From Crossaster papposus (Eukaryota > Echinodermata > Asteroidea > Velatida > Solasteridae): a stretch of 64,000 bases of DNA. The notes under the pieces were generated by a model. The model made no database searches, was not told the DNA's origin, and saw only the letters and a list, made by a program, of their open reading frames with translations. The translations under genes and the position numbers were made by a program. Positions within the stretch are counted from its first letter, which is position 1; every line of letters starts with the position of its first letter. This document shows positions 31,093 to 42,746 of this stretch, piece after piece. Location of the stretch: positions 1,488,001 to 1,552,000 of the forward strand of contig JBAIAA010000096.1 of the NCBI GenBank assembly GCA_037893245.1, read 5' to 3'.

Positions 31093-34000
31093 TTATTCAA
31101 TAGCATTGAAATTTTTTTCAGCATCTTTTAAATTAAATTTAAAAAACAAACGTGACCCGACAGCAACGGGCTCTGGTGCTTCAAGCTTTGCAACAATGTC
31201 GGTGATGGGGTGCAGAAAAAATACTTCGTCTCCCTGCGGCCAGGTGTATTGGTTGCTACCCTTTGCTTTGATCATGTACGAGAGGCTGTATGACTCATCG
31301 TCTGGTACAGATGCTACCTGCAATTTGGATTGACAAAGTAAGCAGTACAATACAAATTAAATACAACATTTTACATGTACTTTGTTACCATAGTACATGT
31401 ATAAATCTAGCTTAATAAATCTATTTTTTGCGATCCACCAGTCTTTGAGATGTACGACCCACGTTGAAAAGCTTGAGCATCTTTGTCGTTACTTAATTCT
31501 ATTTTCCAATTTTTTATGTGTAGATAGTATGAAAATATTTACCTGCGCTACATGTAATTCATCTGATCTTGCTTTTCTTCCAGTACTGGTTACCCTTACT
31601 GCAACAAAATCTTGTACACCAGCGGTTGTAAGTGAAATGGCTCTACCTGTTAAAAAAACCCACAAATTAGAAAACAATAATAAAAAACAAGGCATATGAT
31701 TTGTACATTGGTTGGCGAAACAAAATTACTATTAATCACCTCTTTTTCATTGCTGTTGTTTAAAAGTATAAATCCAATTCTCCAACATTCTGGCATATTT
31801 GATTTACATTACTCAATCATGCCTACCTTTGATGCTATTATGTGCAGGTGCTAGAACTTCTACTTCTGTGGGGTGGGCAGAATCATCTTCTCCTGTACGG
31901 TGGACAGTGTCTACTTCTCCTGTGGTGTGGGAAGAATCTTCTCCTGTGGGGTGGGAAGAATCTTCTCCTCCTGTAGGGTGGGATGTAGCTGTAATAAAAT
32001 AAATTAAATAATTGAAATATGATCAGTTTCTGGTGTTACATTGTATTTTTTTGTTTACTTTTAAGCATTGATTAAAAATTGACATTGTACATGTTGTACC
32101 GTTTACGTATGATGCTCTGCTTCTACAATAATTTTTATTATACTCAAAAAGTTCATTTTCAAACATTTTCGCTAATTTAAGGGTCTCGGCATGTTCAGTC
32201 GTGCTGCACAGTAAACACATTTGTGATCTAGCATACATGTAACAAAGTTCATTTACCTTTTCTTCTGTTTGTAAGTTGAACCTCCTTCCAAGGGTGTACA
32301 TAAGCTGCATTTACACATCTGCCGTATCCTCCGAGACACGAATCGCAGAAACATGAGAGATTCCTAGTAGCAACTTTTCCTCCGTTGACACTCCTGACAC
32401 TGTGTAACTTCCTTGTTCCAGGGACCGTTCTTAGTGCCCTGTCTTGCCGCTCTCGCAAAACTTCTTCATGGTTTACGAAGAGAACAGATCTCCTGAATGA
32501 AGTGCAGCATTGGTCCTCGGTAGCGTCCTTTGTGACATTCCCTTCAAGGTAATTATACAACTGCTTGGGGGTGCTGATGATTGCAATTCCAGCTTTGATG
32601 GCTTCGGCTGCTTTCCTCTTTACCACACCGCTTTCTCCATCACTGGCACCTTTGCCATGTCTTGTGCCTGAGTAGTTGTGGTGGATTGTATGCCCAAAAT
32701 CTTCCCTTCCGTAGCTTATATCTGAGATGGGCCCTTTACTTTTATATTGACTGCTACAACCGTCTGAGAACCTGTAAAACTTTGTAATCTTCAAGCCTCT
32801 TGTAGCAGTCAGATGGTCGGTAACTTTTCTATGAAAAGTATTGACAAGATGGTAGTCGTGGGTCAAATCATCGCTAACCATTACGATACTTTCCCTCACT
32901 GGTTTTAAACATTTAGGACAGCAGTAATAGTTAACAACAGGGTGTACTGTTGCTGAATCATGAGAGTAGTAGGCGCTTTGTACTTCACGTTGGTGTTCGC
33001 ATTTGAAGTTTTCTGCGAAATCATACACTCCCAACACCTCATTCAATTTCAGCTTCTTGATAAGATTTTTTTCTTGATTATTTTGCCAGTCCTTATTGAA
33101 TAGGTGTTCACTGAATGGACGAATCTCAGTCTTAAGCTCCATCACCAAATCCATCACAGTTCCCTGTTTTTCAACAGGCTTTCGTTTCTTGACTTCCTTT
33201 GTTCCCTTACTGGTGAAACACGTTGTTGTCACAATTGACCATCGTTTCCACTTGATGCTGTTGTTAGGGTTGGCAAGTATAGGACGAAGTCTTTCATCCA
33301 TTTTGTCAACACCACATTTCCTACAGTTCCTTGTGATACAGGAGTGATGGTTAAAGTCCCATTCTGGTGGCTTGGGGCACATCGTTGTTCTGATAACATC
33401 ATAGCCATCTTTGAAGGTTCCCTTGTGGATGCTGTTGATTGCTTCTATCTTGAGATTGACATTTTCACAGTACTCGCACAGACAGCCAATATACTTGGCT
33501 TGTGCTTTAGTTTTTACATTTTTGGGTCTGAGACGATAGAAGATCCCTGCACTTACTGGCTGATCTGGATGTGCTTTGCTGTATTTCTGGTAGAGATCTG
33601 CTATGGTTGTTTCCATTACATGTGCTGGTTCAAAGGTTTTTTTGCTGACGAATTTTTTATCAGGCAAAGTACTTGAATTTGCTTGGTAGAATTCTTGGAC
33701 GAGTTTAATCTTTTCCAATGAGATACCACTTCGGCCAGCTGATCGTTTCCTTGCTCTTCCAAGAAGTTTGCGGCTACAACCAAAGTATTTTGCAGCCTTC
33801 CTTTGTTGCTTATACCTTTTTATCGCACTGAGAGACATGGCCATATACTTCCGTTTTGCAGAATTTCTTGGTCCTGAAAGGACATCGCCAACGGCTTCCA
33901 TCACTCCTTCATGTAATGGATTTCTACCTGTTAATCCCGCCTTTTTTAGTCCAGCAGCTTTCCTTGGTGAAGCTTTCTCTACTAGGTCAATTGTTGTGGA

Positions 34001-34852
34001 AACAAAATGCGACCTTTGTTGTGGCATAGCTTCTCTGGCACGTTGAAGGCTCTTTCTCCTGGCATCATTGGACCGGATGTCAATACCATCTTCGCCTAGG
34101 TCTTTGTTTATGTTTTGTAACCTTGTCTTCGTTTCTAGCAACTCTATCTCTCTTGCATGCAACTGTTCCTCCTGATCTTTCAACTTCTGCTGCATCTCTT
34201 TCAGCTTTTTTTCCCTTTCTAGAATCTTCATTTCTCCCTTGGCCGCATAATTTGTTCGTCTTTTCTCATTAATCTTGGCCATCTCTGCCGTACTTTTCTT
34301 AGCACGCTGTTTTCGTTTCCTCTCACTTTCATGAGCTTTTTTTTTCTCATGTTCTCTTCTTGTCATGGCTTTTTTAGGTTTGCTATTCTTTTTAAGATCA
34401 GCTTTTTTTCTTGCATTCATCTTCGCCATCCTCTTTCTGGCTGTTTCATTGTTACGTTGTTTCCTTTTATACCATTTCTCGGCCTCTTCTCTTTCTTTTT
34501 CTGTTAGATTTCTCTTCTTCAGCTTTTCCTCGGCAGTTGCACAGGATAGCCGGTGGTAACTACTGTATACCTTAGCCTCCTTCTTCATCTTCTCATATTT
34601 CTCAGGTTTTGTTTGTTTCTGACGGTCTCTCCAATTTTGCGTTTTTCCCTTTGAAGGCAGAGGAGCAGTGCTTTTGGAAGCAGTACCCTCATCTTGGGTT
34701 CGATGCTGGAGCCTTATCCGCAATGTGTATGGTAGCGGTATTCTTTTCTTCTTCTTCTCTGGTTCGTTTGAAGAGGTTGAGGCATTGCTTGTGGAAGCAT
34801 CTTCATCTGATTTTCCCTTTTTCCCACGAATCCGCAAGGTGAATGGTCGCAT
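31093..34852 (-). CDS. Four-exon transposase-like gene of transposon B
   Basis: Exons on the minus strand are 34852-32257, 31988-31827, 31646-31543 and 31317-31093, with GT..AG introns and phases 1, 1, 0, giving about 1,028 residues. The start is the first ATG of the main ORF; CTCTAAG just before it could be an acceptor for a 5' exon ending at 35,909 before a GTAAGT donor. Residues about 80-270 are extremely Lys/Glu-rich and coiled-coil-like. The middle has several CxxC pairs. Candidate catalytic residues are D611 (YDFAENF), D697 (FSDGCSSQYKS) and E740 (GKGASDGESGVVKR). A C-terminal cysteine cluster (CFCDSC..GRC) follows. Exon 2 encodes four SSHPTGED-like repeats; exon 4 encodes a YTWPxG..HPxxDIVxxLE domain. 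This FSDG..QYKS / GKGxxDG family is common in predicted genes of marine invertebrates. A DDE fold is inferred; Sola affinity is a hypothesis from the 4-bp TSD. Confidence 0.85.
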
Positions 34853-35083
34853 CTTAGAGTAAGGCAATGGCAGGCTAACCCTAGTACAAGTACAACAACA
34901 AATATAAATTAGAATGTTTTATTAAAAATAATAAATGACAAACTTCAAGTTGATTTTTGCCATCTGCTACCTTACATTACATGTAGGCCCTGAAAAAAAA
35001 TTCAAAACTGAGAAAATTTTTATAGATTTATAGGCCCACCTAATCCAGCCCAGTCTTTTCTTTTATATTTTATGTTGTAGGGG

Positions 35084-35117
<34 letters not shown>

Positions 35118-35340
35118 CCAACTTGAAATTATTTCCCTTGCATAATAAAACAACCTGGCTACTTAAAAGAGTTCATTTAAATTATTTGAACTTTAATAAG
35201 GGAATAAATGTGTGTTCGAGAGGTTTTAATCACTCTGTTTAATACCGCTTGGAGTCTGGGTGCTGATAATTACCCGAGCCGAAGGCGCAATACATGTAAT
35301 TTATTGTAAAAATAAGGAAACTGAAAAACATCGATCGTCA

Positions 35341-35548
35341 TGATCATGACTGCGCAATAGCCCTAGCCTTGTTGCCATTTTGTGATTGGACAATTAACGA
35401 CGTTCGTTTGCTGGTGATGCAGTGTTTTCATATCTCCAGTGAGCGCGCTAGCTCAGCCCGGCGCCCGTCTACGTCTGCATTAGCCGAACGGCGTTATTTG
35501 TCCAATCACAAAATGGCAACAAGGCTACGACTATTGCGCAGTTGATCA
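35341..35548. repeat. Inverted repeat (~50-bp arms) upstream of the B gene
   Basis: Arms 35,341-35,393 and 35,498-35,548 pair almost throughout, sharing ACTGCGCAATAG and AGCCTTGTTGCCATTTTGTG. The loop of about 100 bp is GC-rich (AGCGCGCTAGCTCAGCCCGG). It lies about 500 bp upstream of the B start codon and within the likely promoter region. It may be a MITE inserted in B or part of its regulatory region. A poly-T tract (about 35,086-35,117) lies between it and the gene. Confidence 0.8.
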
Positions 35549-36938
35549 TGCCGCGTGTACATGGTGTCCCTTGTGCAATTGTTTACGATGTGTTTTACAC
35601 TGCCAGAAATAAACATTACGAACGACAATACCTCACGATTTGTATCCAGCTACTTCATATAAATATAGAAATGATTCCGTTTACGTTTGAGCGTTCAACT
35701 ATTAATTCATAATACGGTTTACAACTAAAGTTGAGCTACGTAAATCGCGATACGATAAATTTCGTTTCCCGAACTCAACTACATGCCACTTTTACGTTTC
35801 TTGCACGAGTACACGACCTTCCGTCTTTCTTTGGCCCTTTGAAACAAATTTAGAGCATCAATAACTACAATAATACGATGACATAAGTTCAAGAAAGAAC
35901 GAACTTACCCCAAATTTCTTGCTGAATGGCAAATCACAACGTAAACGCCACAACATCGTAAAAGATGTGACACGAAATCTTTTTTTTACTGCGAACGTGG
36001 CATGAAAAATGGCGGCTGAAAAATGTGCGCTCGTTGTGAAGAAGCACATCCGGGACCTTGAATCACGTGGTTCGTTCATTCATAAAATTACCGATGGGCT
36101 CGGAATGCCATCGCGAATTTTCACATCGTAAATAAATCGTTGGGACACGAATGTTCGTATTTTTCTGTAAAGTTGTGATTTTTCCGACATGGCGCTAGAT
36201 TTTTCTTTGTTAACCATATTAGTTCGTTGATGTTTATCAATGTTAAGAACAAGTGGATAAGCGGTTTGATGTCATTACCTTTATTACAAATTTAGACAGC
36301 ACGGAAAATGGCTTTCCATACGTAAATGTTTGGGACACGAACATTTACGTTGTAACACCAGTATTGATTCAACGACTACAAAAATATGAAGGACACCAGA
36401 ATAATGGAAACGATCAAGAACTGATGTTTATTATTGTGTTCTTTCATAACACCACAGGTAATTATATTCAAACATTACTTGGACATTTTACAGCACTTAA
36501 AACAAAAGAAAAATCTATGTCACACAGACATGTTGCAAAATCTAGGGACACCACAGATAAATTCCCCGCAAAAAGCAAAATCCTAAAAATATTTTTAATT
36601 ATTTTTATTTGGTGGAATACCCCAATACATGTTTATTAACAATGTCAATATGAAAATTGTGTGTGTTACTGTTCAGAGTAAAAATTAGACCATACAAGCT
36701 GCATACCCATAAATTCACAGCTGGCCCCCAAATAAATGGAATGACCCAAATACAGTGTATGCAAGTCTAATTCCTTCATGTGTGACCTTGCTAGCAAAAC
36801 ATTCGAACTGCAAATTCTAAAACATCAAACAACTCCAAGAAAAAACCTCAACCAAACCAACAACTTGTATACAAAAACGCTACAGTCTAATTAACCTTTT
36901 CATTTGAAAAAGAAAACAGACTTGCATGAATACAAAAA

Positions 36939-37109
36939 TTAGGCCGACACAAACAGTTTATTGGATTTGTCTGTGTTGAATTTCAAGTATGGCCTCGTTC
37001 CTTTAAATATTGTGAGCGGTTGTTCCAGTCGCATCACGATGTCGCTTGGTGGGTGAGTATAACTCACAGCAGCTTTCCCCTCTGGCCATGTGTAGACGTG
37101 ACTGTTTGC
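36939..37109 (-). pseudogene. Orphan last exon of transposon A's transposase gene
   Basis: After an acceptor-like TTGGTGCAG the minus strand encodes NANSHVYTWPEG..., with HPPSDIVMRLE, a GTR triplet and YLKFN before a stop at 36,939. The fourth exon of the B gene has QYTWPQG, HPITDIVAKLE, GSR and FKFN in the same order and spacing. This is the homologous terminal exon in element A, just outside B. No homologue of the long first exon remains in A, so A's gene is broken or reduced. Confidence 0.75.
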
Positions 37110-37227
37110 ATTCTGCACCAAGTAGGTTAACTTAAAATTGTCGCCATGTAGTTAATCAACCTAAAGATTAAATTAAAGCAAAATATAAAAACCTATATTT
37201 AGGACCTTTGTTTCTTGTTTAAGAACT

Positions 37228-39998
37228 GGGCAGTTTCACGGGAAAGGTTGCAAAAAAGTCTCACGGGGGGTCAAAAATGAAACTTGTTGTATCGCTAAAA
37301 CATGGTTATTTGTTGAAAGTACATACATAAAGGTACTAGAAAATGTGAATGGCAAAGCTGAAACATTTTTTCGTTTTAATTTAAGACACTTTACACTTTG
37401 CAGACTATAGAATTGGTGAAATGGAGGTAGGTATCATAAACTGCTAATTCCACATCTCAAACAGGCTTGGAGTTGCTTTAAAATGATTAAAAGTCATTAC
37501 AGTAGTCACGTCTTGAATAATAATGCACTCTAGGCTACGAAAAATGACATGTAATTTCATATATTGACGGAAAATTCAGTTTTATAACTTGTTTTCCTTG
37601 AAACACAAACTTTCATTTCTGTTTTACAGGAAACCATGCAGCCTGCTGATTTTTTGCACTTTTGTCCAAGGGCTGTATGCATGGTAGAACAATTGGCAAA
37701 GAAATTGCATTGATAGTGTGCTGCTTTATAGAGTTACCATGGTCTTTATCATGGCTATGAAAAGGGTTCATTGTGTTCAGGAAAGGACAATTTTAACTAC
37801 ATTCGGTCTAAAATTTGATCTTATGAGAATGAACTTTACAAGAAATATAACCGAGTGGCAATAGAGTAGCAATATAATGACATGAACATAGTTTGTTAAG
37901 AAAATTCAATAAAACTGATAAAATATGTTTGATATACAGCGTGCATGATGTGTTACTATGTACAATGTACATTGTACATGTACATTGTACACCAACATAC
38001 TACATGTAGGTAAAGCATGTTAGAGTAACTTATTTATTTGTAAAAGTGTTATTTAGGTGTTTTGGTTTTTTTTTTAGAGTTGGGAGGTAAATACATTTGT
38101 GAGGCAGATCAGTTTGTATCTTGTTAATGCTGCAACTAACTGCTGTGTTACGTTCAGGAAAGGACACAATATTTAACAAGTTCTACATGTAGCATAGCAC
38201 CGTGCATTTCCTACATGACAATAAAGTAAACTAAAGTAATGTCCATCACTTTAAATGATTAATAATCATTGCTGGTGAAAATAACTTTAAATTGAGACAT
38301 TGATACACGTACAGTGTATGCCCCAACAAGAAATGCTTAGATAATTAAACTATTATCCAGTGAACTTTATTCAGTCAGCATGGTGCTTTCTACAAAATGG
38401 GGTCTAAGGAATAGGCACATCACGCCCAAAACAGTTTGAAGTATTTGTACACTTGTATGCACGGAGGAAGGTTCATGTGTATCTGTACTTGTTCCTTGTT
38501 AAATGTTTTAAACATGTTCAGGAAAGGACACAATTTTTAACAATGATTAATATACAAGTTTTTCAGTGACAATTTCGATAAAAGAATACCAATCTTGACA
38601 AATTTACTGTTTTACACAAAATTCTGATAAAATTACTTCAGAAGTTTTTGGTTAAATACATATATCATTTTCATTTATGTTCAGGAAAGGACACACATTT
38701 TAACAATATTCAACATGGTCCTACATGTATATGTACTTTAACAGAAAATAGCAACCCTCGCAAACTAACCGTGTGTGTCACAAAGCTCTGATACATACAG
38801 TAGGTAAAACTAATGAAATGGCTGGACACACAGAAAGAACTGTTAAAAGAGTGTCTAACAGATGTTGCTCAACTCGTTAAAAAAAAAGCGTCCTTTCCTG
38901 AACAGTTTAATACACAGAACTAGACTAAAACAGTAAATTATAATTGAATTGACTCAAACTAATGCATGTATTTTGTGAAAGTGATGATATGAAACTGTAG
39001 ATCAGCCAATTCCTGACAAATATTGGATTTAAGTGTGACTTGTAAAGATAAGTGTATATGCACATGTGTACTCGTATTGTGTGTAAACACGAGTGAGTAA
39101 ATGACCTGTAAGAACAAAACACTAACACTTTCTGGCCATAGTTGGTTTTAATTTTAAAACATAAACTCTACAGACAATATAAGCATATACTTCATCAAAT
39201 TTAAGCAACAATGGCTTTTGCAAGTACTCTGTTAAACTATATGTTCAGGAAAGGACAATGCAGTTTAACGACAATGTCACAACAGCAAGCAGGGTTCGAG
39301 TCTGAATCTTTGTATAGTCTGTTAAATCAAGTAAGTCTACCCCTAGGTACATGTTTATGTCAAAAAAGTTTTATCTCTGACTTCATGTAAAAAAGGGGGG
39401 GCCATGTTCAGGAAAGGACATTTTTAACGAACATTTGCGTGGCATATGCGACTGCTGCTTTATCAAATTTACTTGTGATTTCCCAATTCCAATATTTTCA
39501 TATTTTATTACTGGAGTATGTAGCATCATTTTGACAGGCAATAAGTTGTGTTTCCTTTCTTTTCATTCTAGAAAAAATATCATGTTCAGGAAAGGACATT
39601 TTGAAAAAACCTTTAACGAACAAATCAACGTCTCACTCAAAATAGCATAACAAAAAAAACGAGTTGGCCCAGCCTAATAAAATCTGGTGTACAGATTTTG
39701 GGGACATACTTCTATGTCCTTGCAAGTCTGGGTGGTTCCTGTGGCATTTAATTTTTATTTCTCATCAATTGCAGTTCCAAGAAAATGTGAATGAGACTCC
39801 AAATCTTGTGTTTTAGCACTCATGTGAGCTTATAATTTGATAATCGTAATACGTAAAACTGTGAAATTATTTTTGGAGACTCCTACAACATAGAGGTCCT
39901 TGTAGGACAAAAACCAGCAAATTCCCACAAAGTCTTCTTGTGAAATAAAGCATCGATTACCTATTTTTCATTTTGCAACCTTTCCCGTGAAACTGCCC
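37228..39998. mobile_element. Transposon C: 28-bp perfect TIRs, TSD AACT, non-autonomous
   Basis: GGGCAGTTTCACGGGAAAGG (continuing TTGCAAAA) at 37,228 is repeated exactly in inverted orientation ending at 39,998. AACT flanks both ends (37,224-37,227 and 39,999-40,002). The 2,771-bp interior has no coding capacity. It holds eight copies of GTTCAGGAAAGGACA. GGG termini and the 4-bp TSD match A and B, so it may be mobilised by a related transposase. It is inserted in A, to the right of B. Confidence 0.93.
37775..39598. repeat. Eight interspersed GTTCAGGAAAGGACA motifs in transposon C
   Basis: Direct copies start at 37,775, 38,152, 38,516, 38,679, 39,243, 39,406 and 39,584. One inverted copy with one mismatch lies at 38,889-38,903. 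Most are followed by A/T-rich sequence and TTTAAC. Spacing is irregular (160-380 bp), so this is not a simple tandem array. The GGAAAGG core is shared with the terminal repeat (CGGGAAAGGTTG), which supports a transposase-recognition role. Confidence 0.85.
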
Positions 39999-40002
39999 AA
40001 CT

Positions 40003-42385
40003 ATAGATGACCATTTAAAAACATTTGACTTTACTCGTTCATTCAATGTTCTAGTCGACACCAAAAATGAACCAGACTTTTAAGACCAAGACAAAAGACT
40101 AAACAATAAAAAAAAAGTCACAAACTTTGTGTTCTGAAAATCACACTTTTGATGACGTCATATTTGTATGTAAATATCTATGATCTAACAAACCTAGTAA
40201 TAAGGTTTCAGGTTCGTGGCATTTTGTTAAAAGAGCAAGAATTTAAAAAATAAAATGAAACAAACCTTTACAATCAGTGTTTTGGTAAAATAGTCAAACT
40301 AAATACTAAAATAGGTTTGTTATGAATTGAAAAACCAGTTGCACATGTAAATGGTATTTCAACATATCTCTGCAAAATATTATGATGTACTGTAACCCTG
40401 TCCCACCCCCTGCAAAATGGTCCGGTCCTTTTAAAAAATTCCCCAGTATTATGTCGATCAAAACAATCAAGTACTGGTAGTGAAGTACATGGGCCGGTTT
40501 CTGGGCCTACATCATACATTTAATTTTGTTACTTAATTTAGAAAACTTTATTATAAATTGGTCAATACTCAATAGCATTCGTACAGGAGGAAAAAATGCT
40601 TTGAAGAACAATAAATCCGCAACAGTGTGCTACTGCTACCCAGTCCTAGTATTTATGCCTTAACAATCGGCATACATGTACTTTTGTATCAACTCCATGC
40701 ATGTTTTACGTTACGTTACAGGGGACACAAAACATTTGTCGTCCCTTGAAAATGCATACGTCGACCACTTTTTGTTAAGAAAACATGACTGAAACACTTC
40801 TTCTCATTCAAAGATCGGAACAATGTTTAAGAATATTCAAAGAAGATTAAACATTTTTGTTTATAGTGTTACCGTAGCTCGTAGCCTCAAACGCGAACGA
40901 CAATTTTCCCTGCCACTTTCGGCGCAACAACATTACTACACGCACTCGCAGCGTTATGGGGGACACGCCACCTAATTGTGTCCTCGTGCACGAAAGCGGC
41001 TCAAACGCGGTTAAATACGGCTCCAAAATCCAACATTTTGATGCTTTTTACGGAAGATTTTACCCCCACCCCGATGCTAAAATGTATAAAGAAACATTGC
41101 ATAGGCCTACTCACCTTTACGAACGATTGTAGCATGTTGATGGTCGACGCAACGAAAATGCCCAACGTTACTTCGAGATCAAGCAGGGACAAGAAAGTTA
41201 ATTCAGCTCCATTTTGTGCATGGCGCGAATTGATCGCGGTTTTCTTGTTGTCAGGCAAAACATCCGGGACTTTCCTTGACGTCATTTATTCCTTGAAACC
41301 AGGGGGCGTCATTTACGCAAATAGTATAGCCTTGAAATTTGCCAGCGTTACGATGGGTTGGGGACGACAACATTCTTCGATGTTTTGAAACGCGTTAGAA
41401 ACTTTCTGAAACTAGTTTGAACGCTCAAAAAAAGCGAATATCGGTGGGAGTTTAACTGACTCTTCAGTATAAGGTAGCTTTCAGAGTAAATGTACGTGTA
41501 TTTACCTTTACATACGCATCTGAAAACACAAAAACCAGCGCAACTGTAGGGACACTAAAACGTTTCGTTGGTACCGTACTTTTCCAAAGGCCAGCATGGG
41601 AGATTGTATGCAACATTAACACGAAATACTTTTGCATTATCGACTCTTGTTGACGTATTTTTCAATCGACAAACTATAGACGGATTTAATATCGGGGGAA
41701 TGGTGAAAATGATGAATGAAATTATTGAGTTTTCATGTCACAGACGTTACCTAAAACTAGGGGGACACAAAGACAAAGAAAGACTCGATCTCAAAAAATG
41801 TAATTGATTGAAAACTCTTTTATTTCAAATAAAATACTAGTAATCGATCAAGTATAACTTAAGACTTAAATTTTCGGATTCAAAGTTTCCATTCACACAA
41901 AAAATGGACATCGAATGTGCATAGTGTGTGAAAACCGCATTGGACCCCAGATTTATAGAATGACCCTTCAAACACAGCTGTGAGTGTAGCAAATCAAATT
42001 TGACAGATTGAGCAATGACAGGATCCATGAAGATCACGATTTGCTTGTAAAAAAGATGATTTTCAGTCGCTACACACCACTTACGCCACCTAATTTAATT
42101 TATGGCGCAAGTCGCGGGCTAACGCACTATCAAACGTTCGTGAAATTATCGTAAGAGAAATGTTGCGCATGATGAGATGTTGCGCAACTTACGCAATAAA
42201 TTGTGGGTCAAGGGGCCTTGCGCCATTGCATCAAGTTTCGTGAAATCGGCTACATGTTAGGTTTGCTGGGGATACGACTTTGTTTTCTGTTACAAGTACA
42301 TGTGCAAAAACCGTGTACAAAGTTTATGGGATTTGGGTAACCCCCCCCCCCCCCCCCCCCCCAACAAAAAAAAAGAGAAAAGAAC
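40003..42385. other. Right part of transposon A and adjoining spacer
   Basis: The stretch 40,003-41,966 is the right end of transposon A, with GGGACAC-type words near 40,720, 40,958, 41,550 and 41,762 and a CpG-richer segment around 40,870-41,380 comparable to the upstream region of the B gene (both contain ACATCCGGGAC). No ORF with family resemblance is present. From 42,055 to 42,250 GCGCAA, CTTACGC and TTTCGTGAAATCG words resemble 25,880-25,985 and probably mark a small MITE. A C-tract lies at 42,341-42,362. Confidence 0.5.
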
Positions 42386-42388
42386 TAA

Positions 42389-42712
42389 GGCCAAACAAAA
42401 AAAGGCTCCGGTTTCTGGTATGGAGCTTGCCCCAAAAGTGTTTTTTTTCTATCCCCATAAAACTCTGTAAAAAGTGCCCGACGAAATTCAGTGCAGAATA
42501 TAATGGGAGCCCAGAGAGGCCACATAAAGCTTAAATACTAGATCGTTACCCCCTCTAAAAACACGTTTAAATTGTGCAGCAGCAGGATTCCAGTCAAACC
42601 AGTCAGTTTAGCGGTTTTGAAAGGTCTTACATTGAAACATATTTTGCCGACGCGCATTGCTACTGCGACGCGCGCGCGCAGACCAGAAACCAGAACCTTT
42701 TTTTTTTTGGCC
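42389..42712. mobile_element. PIF/Harbinger-like MITE 1 (TSD TAA)
   Basis: The left end GGCCAAACAAAAAAAGGCTC and the inverted right end match over about 30 bp, extending through CCGGTTTCTGGT / ACCAGAAACCAG. TAA flanks both ends (42,386-42,388 and 42,713-42,715). TWA target sites with GGCC termini are the pattern of PIF/Harbinger and Tourist-type elements. No coding sequence. Confidence 0.75.
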
Positions 42713-42746
42713 TAAGCAATTTGCTCATTTTGGCAAGGAGGGTTAA

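Larger units (their letters stand above)
29230..36747 (-). mobile_element. Transposon B (inner, autonomous-looking): TIR GGGTCATTCC, TSD AAAT
   Basis: The left end GGGTCATTCCATTTATTTGG (29,230) and right end (reverse complement ending at 36,747) match over about 28 bp. AAAT flanks both ends (29,226-29,229 and 36,748-36,751). The element is 7,518 bp and interrupts transposon A, whose terminal sequence is a diverged relative (GGGTCATTC, then an A/T stretch, then GGGGxCCA). It carries one four-exon minus-strand gene, a subterminal hairpin array on the left, and GGGACAC words at 36,145-36,550 on the right. TIRs and TSD are intact, so the insertion is relatively recent compared with A. Confidence 0.9.
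26622..41966 (-). mobile_element. Transposon A (outer): TIR GGGTCATTC, TSD TTCA, contains elements B and C
   Basis: The left end GGGTCATTCTATAAATCT (26,622) matches the right end GAATGACCC at 41,966 in inverted orientation over about 26 bp. TTCA directly flanks both ends (26,618-26,621 and 41,967-41,970), a 4-bp target duplication. Removing nested B and C leaves about 5.05 kb. GGGACAC-type subterminal motifs occur near 26,818, 27,180, 27,205 and 27,575 on the left, and near 40,720, 40,958, 41,550 and 41,762 on the right. Its only coding remnant is an exon at 36,939-37,109. Orientation follows that exon. Superfamily is uncertain; a 4-bp TSD is known for Sola1/2, Chapaev and Ginger among others. 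Confidence 0.85.

Noticed and set aside
36008-36130. Plus-strand ORF starting MAAEKCALVV in the right part of B
   Set aside because: Only about 40 residues, no recognised domain, and it overlaps the likely 5' exon/promoter region of the minus-strand gene.
40978-41388. Overlapping 136- and 94-residue frames in the right part of A
   Set aside because: Both strands are open in a CpG-richer segment, neither has family resemblance, and the equivalent place in B is non-coding.
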